From the NCBI GenBank assembly GCA_904394705.1, contig CAJFNJ010000022.1, positions 1-24,970 on the forward strand: a DNA stretch of 24,970 nt, read 5' to 3'. Position 1 is the first letter of the stretch, and each line of letters opens with the position of its first letter. Positions 21,486 through 24,970 of this stretch are shown here, piece by piece. Below the pieces are notes generated by a model. That model searched no databases. It saw nothing but the letters and a program-made list of their open reading frames with translations, and had not been told where the DNA came from. A program made the position numbers and the translations under genes. The stretch is from Avimicrobium caecorum. Lineage in GTDB: Bacteria; Bacillota; Clostridia; Oscillospirales; Ruminococcaceae.

Positions 21486-21534
21486 ATCCCCCGCCTGCCG
21501 GAAAGCCCGGTCAAGGCGGGGGATTTGCTTTTTT
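21484..21534. terminator. Bidirectional terminator
   Basis: AAATCCCCCGCC (21484-21495) pairs perfectly with GGCGGGGGATTT (21515-21526). T-runs follow on both strands (GCTTTTTT on plus, seven T's on minus). It serves the minus-strand FemAB gene and the plus-strand remnant. Confidence 0.88.
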
Positions 21535-21549
21535 ATAAACGTGCGGGGG

Positions 21550-22590
21550 TTACCGGTGCAGATGGCGGCGCATCCAGGCCCGCAGGGAAATGGCGGTATC
21601 GGTGAGCTTCTTGCGCAGAGGGCTGTAAATGTAATCAAACTCTCCGGCGAGTTCGTCCATACTGCCCCGGAAGCCGCTCTTGAAGCGATAGAGCCCATAC
21701 ATGTGGGAATTGGGGTCCAGATTGCCCGAAACGCCCTGGAAGTCATAGACAGTACAGCCGGTTTCCACTGCCCAGCGGATCATCTCCCACTGCATCAGAT
21801 AGTTGGGCATGACCTCCCGGTCGCTGTTGTCCGAAGCGCCGTAGACATAGCAGGTCTTGCCGGCATAGTTGGTGCAGACCGCTCCGGAGATCATCTTGCC
21901 CTGATAGTATCCGGCATAGAGGCGGACATTCTCTCCCAGTCCCCGGAGGAACTTCACAAAGTAGCTCCTGGGGCGGGTGGAAAAACCGTCCCGTTCTCCG
22001 GTGACCTGCATGATGCGTACAAAGTCATCGAGGGCTTCTTCCCCGACTACCTTCACTTCCACACCTGCCTTTTCCGCCTTGCGGATATTCCGGCGTACCC
22101 CCTGGGAGAAGTTTGCCAGAAGGGCAGCTTCGTCCCGACCCTCCAGATAGAGCCGGTAATTGAACCGGGCCTGAATCCCCTCAAAGCCATCCGGGCCATA
22201 GCTGTGCCGGAAGCCCAGCTTCTTCATCTCGGCGATGAACTCACTGTCTGCCATGGGAATATCCGGGTCCATTTTGAACTCATGGGCATGGACCTGTTTT
22301 GCCAGCTGATCCACTCCCGCCTTGAGGTCGGCAATGGTCTCCCAGTCATGGGGGTCACAGATGGGGCCCCGGGGCGCATAGAGCAGCGCCGTATGCAGCA
22401 CCGGGATCTTCTGGATCAGCACTCCCATCGAACCCTTGATCTTTCCGTCTGCGTCCCGGGATACCACCGCGGCATAGTCCCAGTTCTCCTTTACCAGCCG
22501 CCACCGGGGGGATTGGGTAAACTCTCCCCGGGGGTGATGGGCTACAAATTCTTCCAGTTCTTCATAGCGCTCCGGCGCCAAGATCTCCAC
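21550..22590 (-). CDS. FemAB-family peptidoglycan interpeptide bridge aminoacyltransferase
   Basis: 346 residues. FemA/FemX/FemB enzymes use aminoacyl-tRNA to add amino acids to the lipid II side chain, on the inner face of the membrane. The two GNAT-like halves are visible. The N-terminal part holds GEFTQSPRWRLVKENW and LLYAPRGPICD; the central part FSQGVRRNIRKAEKAGVEVK; the C-terminal part ISGAVCTNYAGKTCYVYGASD, YDFQGVSG and GLYRFKSGFRG, all typical. The coiled-coil tRNA-binding arm of FemA is not obvious. The start is GTG 22590, with AGGAG upstream; there is no better ATG. It is convergent with the plus-strand remnant and ends at a shared terminator. Which amino acid is added cannot be read off. 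Confidence 0.9.
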   Translation of the reverse strand: MEILAPERYEELEEFVAHHPRGEFTQSPRWRLVKENWDYAAVVSRDADGKIKGSMGVLIQKIPVLHTALLYAPRGPICDPHDWETIADLKAGVDQLAKQVHAHEFKMDPDIPMADSEFIAEMKKLGFRHSYGPDGFEGIQARFNYRLYLEGRDEAALLANFSQGVRRNIRKAEKAGVEVKVVGEEALDDFVRIMQVTGERDGFSTRPRSYFVKFLRGLGENVRLYAGYYQGKMISGAVCTNYAGKTCYVYGASDNSDREVMPNYLMQWEMIRWAVETGCTVYDFQGVSGNLDPNSHMYGLYRFKSGFRGSMDELAGEFDYIYSPLRKKLTDTAISLRAWMRRHLHR

Positions 22591-22622
22591 TGCCGATCAC
22601 TCCTGTCCCATTGATACACTCT

Positions 22623-22631
22623 ATTCTATCA
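22623..22631 (-). promoter_or_regulatory. Extended -10 promoter of the FemAB gene
   Basis: On the minus strand TGATAGAAT, with a weak TTCCCA 17 nt further upstream, 32 nt before the GTG start. Two further minus-strand TATAAT hexamers (22751-22756 and 22762-22767) lie upstream and may be secondary. Confidence 0.45.
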
Positions 22632-22681
22632 TATTTTGCCGGGTCTGGGAACTGGTTTCCCCGGTCCGGCCCGATGCAGGT

Positions 22682-22710
22682 TTTGTAATATTTTATCGGA
22701 ATATTACAAA
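22682..22710. promoter_or_regulatory. Perfect 11-bp inverted repeat, candidate operator
   Basis: TTTGTAATATT (22682-22692), 7-nt spacer, AATATTACAAA (22700-22710). It lies in a strongly AT-rich island about 95 nt upstream of the FemAB start. There is no T-run, so a terminator is unlikely. Confidence 0.5.
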
Positions 22711-22712
22711 TT

Positions 22713-22730
22713 CGCAGGATATTTCCTGCG
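22713..22730. repeat. Perfect hairpin CGCAGGA-TATT-TCCTGCG
   Basis: A 7-bp stem with TATT loop, 2 nt after the preceding inverted repeat. Part of the same palindrome cluster; function unknown. Confidence 0.55.
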
Positions 22731-22812
22731 CTTTCTGCATTCCAATCTGTATTATAATTCCATTATATTCTGATTTGTAGGGTTTGGTGACCCTTGTTCT
22801 GTATTATTTTGC

Positions 22813-22824
22813 TGGAATATTCCA
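22813..22824. promoter_or_regulatory. Palindrome TGGAATATTCCA
   Basis: A perfect 12-bp palindrome just downstream of the ydbT-like stop. It shares GGAAT half-sites with the operator candidate at 18455-18470, but its centre is longer. A further single half-site (ATTCCAAT on plus) lies at 22739-22746. Confidence 0.4.
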
Positions 22825-22829
22825 ATCCG

Positions 22830-24272
22830 TTATGAAAAGATCCCCGCCTGCCGGAACAGAGCCTTTGCCTCCTCCAGACGCAGGTTCCGTACCCGGTGCC
22901 GCCGCCGTCCCTGGGAATGGGTGTCCAATAACAGGTCGCAGTTCCCACGGAATGCCTGGAACAGACTCTGCCGGAAGGTCACTCCCACCACGCTTGCCCC
23001 GGGAATCACCACCGTGCGCAGATAAAACCGTTTGGAATATCGCAGCGTAAAATCACCATTTGTATATCCGATCCCTGAGGACTGCCAGTCCAGCACCCGC
23101 ACGATCAAAAACCAGATTGACGGCAGCAAGGCCGCCAGGGTGAGCCAGCCGGTCAGGGGCTGCCATTCCTTCCAGAGCCGTCCCAGCAGCCACCCTCCAA
23201 CGACCGAACCGGTCATGGCAGCCAGAGCCGGGCCGGTGAACCGCAGAAAGGAGCGCTCAGCCGGACGCACGGTGAGCGGGCCGGGCAGGAACTCCGGGAG
23301 CAGTCCCCGGAGCAGAGTCGAAAGCTGTTCGGTGCGCACCACCGGGATCACCGGCAGGAGGTTCTCCTGTTTCCGGGACACCCCCACCGCATGGAGATAC
23401 ACCGCCCCCAATCCCAGCAGACGGGACGCGGCAGTTTCCCGGATCTGGACGAACCGGATGCGGTCTGCCTGCACCAGACAGCTGCGCAGGGTAAAGAGTC
23501 CCCGGTGCACTTCCAGTACCCGTCCGGTGCGGACGGTGAGGAAGTTCTTGTTGCGGAGGAACTCACTGAGAAAGGCCACACTCCACCCCAGAGCGGCAGT
23601 GAGTGCCAGCATGGCAGCCGCCGGCGGTACACCAAAGGCCAGCAGTTCGCCCAGGGCACCCAGCCGGTTCATCAGCCGGTGGCTGAGGTCCTCCCCCACT
23701 ATGCTGCCCAGGTTCTGGAGGATCGCCGCCAGGAGGATCAGCCCCATGAGCGAATTGGAGGTAAAGAGCGAGAGCAGCAGCACACTGGCATTGCGGGGAC
23801 GGTACTGCTGCTGTTCGGGCAGGTCGATGTCCCCATCGGAATGGGTGTGAAACAGCGCCCGGGTATCCGCCGCCGAGAGATAGAGCCGGAAATCCGCTCT
23901 CCCCCGGCTGCCCGCAGGGGTGTCCGCTTCAATGAGGCATACCCCGAAGGGACGAAGCAGCAGAGGCCGCACCGATGCCACCACCGAGATCCGATCCGCC
24001 GGAATGGCGGTGGTTTTCCAAAACCAGATCCCCTCCCGGATGCGCAGCACTTCCCCGTCCAGGGCATACCGCAGAGCACTCCACCGCAGCAGGGTATAGC
24101 CGATCACTGCCGCCAGCACACAGAGGTCCACCCAGGTGGAGCGCAGCCAGGCGGTCACGCCCAGGGTGACGATCAGGGTCAGGCCCTTGAGCAGCAGCGG
24201 CACCAGCACCACTGCCGGACGGGGCAGATAAAAGAGCGCGTTCACCAGGTTGGTATGGCGCAGGCGGGTCAT
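22830..24272 (-). CDS. YdbT-like membrane protein with three bacterial PH (bPH2/DUF304) domains
   Basis: 480 residues, close to the size of Bacillus subtilis YdbT. N-terminal hydrophobic helices (about 15-65) are followed by three membrane-proximal PH-type units. These begin near YALDGEVLRIREGIWFWKTT, near FLTVRTGRVLEVHRGLFTLR (with LVQADRIRFVQIRE) and near IGYTNGDFTLRYSKRFYLRT, and are separated by hydrophobic helices around 165-240 and 355-400. YdbS/YdbT-type proteins are thought to form an envelope complex protecting against certain antimicrobial peptides or surface stress; the mechanism is unknown. Its start overlaps the end of the YdbS-like gene by 4 nt (ATGA), so translation is coupled. 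An AT-rich region follows the stop without a clear terminator. Confidence 0.85.
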   Translation of the reverse strand: MTRLRHTNLVNALFYLPRPAVVLVPLLLKGLTLIVTLGVTAWLRSTWVDLCVLAAVIGYTLLRWSALRYALDGEVLRIREGIWFWKTTAIPADRISVVASVRPLLLRPFGVCLIEADTPAGSRGRADFRLYLSAADTRALFHTHSDGDIDLPEQQQYRPRNASVLLLSLFTSNSLMGLILLAAILQNLGSIVGEDLSHRLMNRLGALGELLAFGVPPAAAMLALTAALGWSVAFLSEFLRNKNFLTVRTGRVLEVHRGLFTLRSCLVQADRIRFVQIRETAASRLLGLGAVYLHAVGVSRKQENLLPVIPVVRTEQLSTLLRGLLPEFLPGPLTVRPAERSFLRFTGPALAAMTGSVVGGWLLGRLWKEWQPLTGWLTLAALLPSIWFLIVRVLDWQSSGIGYTNGDFTLRYSKRFYLRTVVIPGASVVGVTFRQSLFQAFRGNCDLLLDTHSQGRRRHRVRNLRLEEAKALFRQAGIFS

Positions 24273-24706
24273 GAACGGTCACCGCCTTCCAGCAGCACCT
24301 CCGCCAGCCGGACTGCCTCTGAAGCGGTGAGCCCTGGCAGGGTGAGCTGACTTCCGGCGGCAGTCAGACGGAGGGTACGCAGTCCGCAGAGCCGCTGGAG
24401 CGGGTCGGCGGATACGGCAGCAGTCTGGAGAGCCGCCAGAGGAAAGATGCGCACCGTGGGAAACAGAACGCCATCAGTGACCAGCAGACGGTCGGCTTCC
24501 AGCTGATAGCCCAGCCGGAAAAAGCGTACCGGCAGCCAGACTGCCAACCGGAGTCCCCACAGGATCACCCACAGGACAGTTGCCAGCTTCCAGAGGAGGG
24601 TACCGGGAGTCCACAGCAGGGAAACGGTGAGGGACGGTACCAGAGCAGCCAGGAGGGTCCACCCCTGCCAGATGAACAGCTGTGCCAGACGGGGCCGGCT
24701 TGACAT
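24269..24706 (-). CDS. YdbS-like membrane protein with one bacterial PH domain
   Basis: 145 residues. Two hydrophobic helices (about 10-32 and 36-60) precede a single bPH2/DUF304 unit (LGYQLEADRLLVTDGVLFPT, then VRIFPLAALQTAAVSADPLQ and GLRTLRLTAAG). Partner of the YdbT-like protein encoded 4 nt overlapping downstream. AAAGGAG nine nt before the ATG sets the start. It lies downstream of the tRNA cluster in the same direction but is separated from it by a terminator; no strong promoter is visible in the short gap. Confidence 0.85.
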   Translation of the reverse strand: MSSRPRLAQLFIWQGWTLLAALVPSLTVSLLWTPGTLLWKLATVLWVILWGLRLAVWLPVRFFRLGYQLEADRLLVTDGVLFPTVRIFPLAALQTAAVSADPLQRLCGLRTLRLTAAGSQLTLPGLTASEAVRLAEVLLEGGDRS

Positions 24707-24751
24707 GGGACAGCACTCCTTTCTGCCGTGGTAAAATCAGGATTTGGATAA

Positions 24752-24788
24752 AGAAAAAAGGACAAGCAACAAAGCTGCTCGTCCTTCT
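24752..24788 (-). terminator. Terminator of the tRNA-Met/tRNA-Glu transcript
   Basis: On the minus strand AAGGACGAGC pairs with GCTTGTCCTT (one G-U pair; plus 24758-24767 and 24777-24786), followed by T's. Confidence 0.82.
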
Positions 24789-24798
24789 CTTTTTATTC

Positions 24799-24873
24799 TG
24801 GTGACCCGTGCGGGAATCGAACCCGCGTTACCGCCGTGAAAGGGCGGTGTCTTAACCGCTTGACCAACGGGCC
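24799..24873 (-). tRNA. tRNA-Glu (anticodon TTC)
   Basis: 75 nt with encoded CCA. The acceptor GGCCCGT pairs with ACGGGTC (one G-U). Anticodon stem CCGCC/GGCGG with loop CTTTCAC gives anticodon TTC. The T arm is GCGGG-TTCGATT-CCCGC. Confidence 0.95.
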
Positions 24874-24892
24874 AGAGAATAATAAAAAAGAG

Positions 24893-24969
24893 TGGTAGCG
24901 GCAATTGGACTTGAACCAACGACACTTCGGGTATGAACCGAATGCTCTAGCCAGCTGAGCTATGCCGCC
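24893..24969 (-). tRNA. Elongator tRNA-Met (anticodon CAT)
   Basis: 77 nt with encoded CCA, ending 1 nt inside the window edge. The acceptor GGCGGCA pairs with TGCCGCT, including a G1-U72 pair that I recall from Firmicute elongator tRNA-Met. Anticodon loop TTCATAC gives CAT. The anticodon stem TTCGG/CCGAA lacks the three G-C pairs of an initiator. The cluster probably continues beyond the window. Confidence 0.93.
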
Positions 24970-24970
24970 A

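Noticed and set aside
21295..22614. A 439-codon plus-strand frame read as one gene
   Set aside because: After about position 21485 it crosses a strong terminator and runs antisense to the well-supported FemAB gene; only its first part is considered.

Overview
The window reads as a chromosomal segment of a GC-rich, low-oxygen Firmicute. Supporting signs are strong AGGAGG ribosome binding sites, SigA-type promoters (TTGaca-N17-TATAAT), ferredoxin-type proteins and a FemAB-type peptidoglycan enzyme. The gene set and the antisense/holin-like toxin locus suggest Clostridia, probably Oscillospiraceae (a Gemmiger/Subdoligranulum/Faecalibacterium-like gut bacterium). That placement is inference; there is no rRNA gene in the window.

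Layout. 1-513: a type I toxin-antitoxin locus (20-residue hydrophobic peptide with an antisense RNA promoter), then a 121-bp tandem repeat. 514-1206 (-): MTA/SAH nucleosidase. 1377-4589 (+): a two-gene operon of a FliB-like cysteine-cluster protein and an SNF2/DEAH helicase with a helix-hairpin-helix N-terminus. 4820-6001 (+): a first M20 amidohydrolase. 6094-6169: tRNA-Ala(CGC), followed by about 500 bp packed with hairpins. 6725-12222 (+): an ABC ATPase, a very large FtsX-type permease with a long coiled-coil ectodomain, and a DUF362/ferredoxin protein. 12326-12596 (-): a small frameshifted gene. 12841-17570 (+): a second M20 hydrolase closely related to the first, an amino-acid-type ABC lipoprotein and permease with no ATPase beside them, and a third, AbgB-like M20 hydrolase. 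17763-19727: a Crp/Fnr regulator divergent from a Nim-type flavoprotein and a 4Fe-4S protein, with a perfect 16-bp palindrome between them. 19846-21161: an unknown 103-residue protein and a free-standing B3/B4 (PheT-like) domain protein. 21295-22590: a signal-peptide ORF with no stop of its own, convergent with a FemAB-family gene. 22830-24706 (-): the YdbT/YdbS bacterial-PH membrane pair. 24799-24969 (-): tRNA-Glu and tRNA-Met.

How the genes fit together. Three M20 peptidases around an amino-acid-type ABC importer suggest uptake and deacylation or hydrolysis of small N-acyl or dipeptide-like compounds. The Crp/Fnr-Nim-ferredoxin cluster looks like a redox or nitrosative stress response. The FtsX system, FemAB protein and YdbST concern the cell envelope. 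Nothing looks like a prophage, CRISPR array or insertion sequence. The unexplained signal lies mostly in intergenic DNA: a short hairpin repeat in at least seven copies, palindrome clusters and structured leaders. Long open frames antisense to the GC-rich genes (for example 1242-4742 and 7701-9362 on the minus strand) are codon-bias shadows and are left out.
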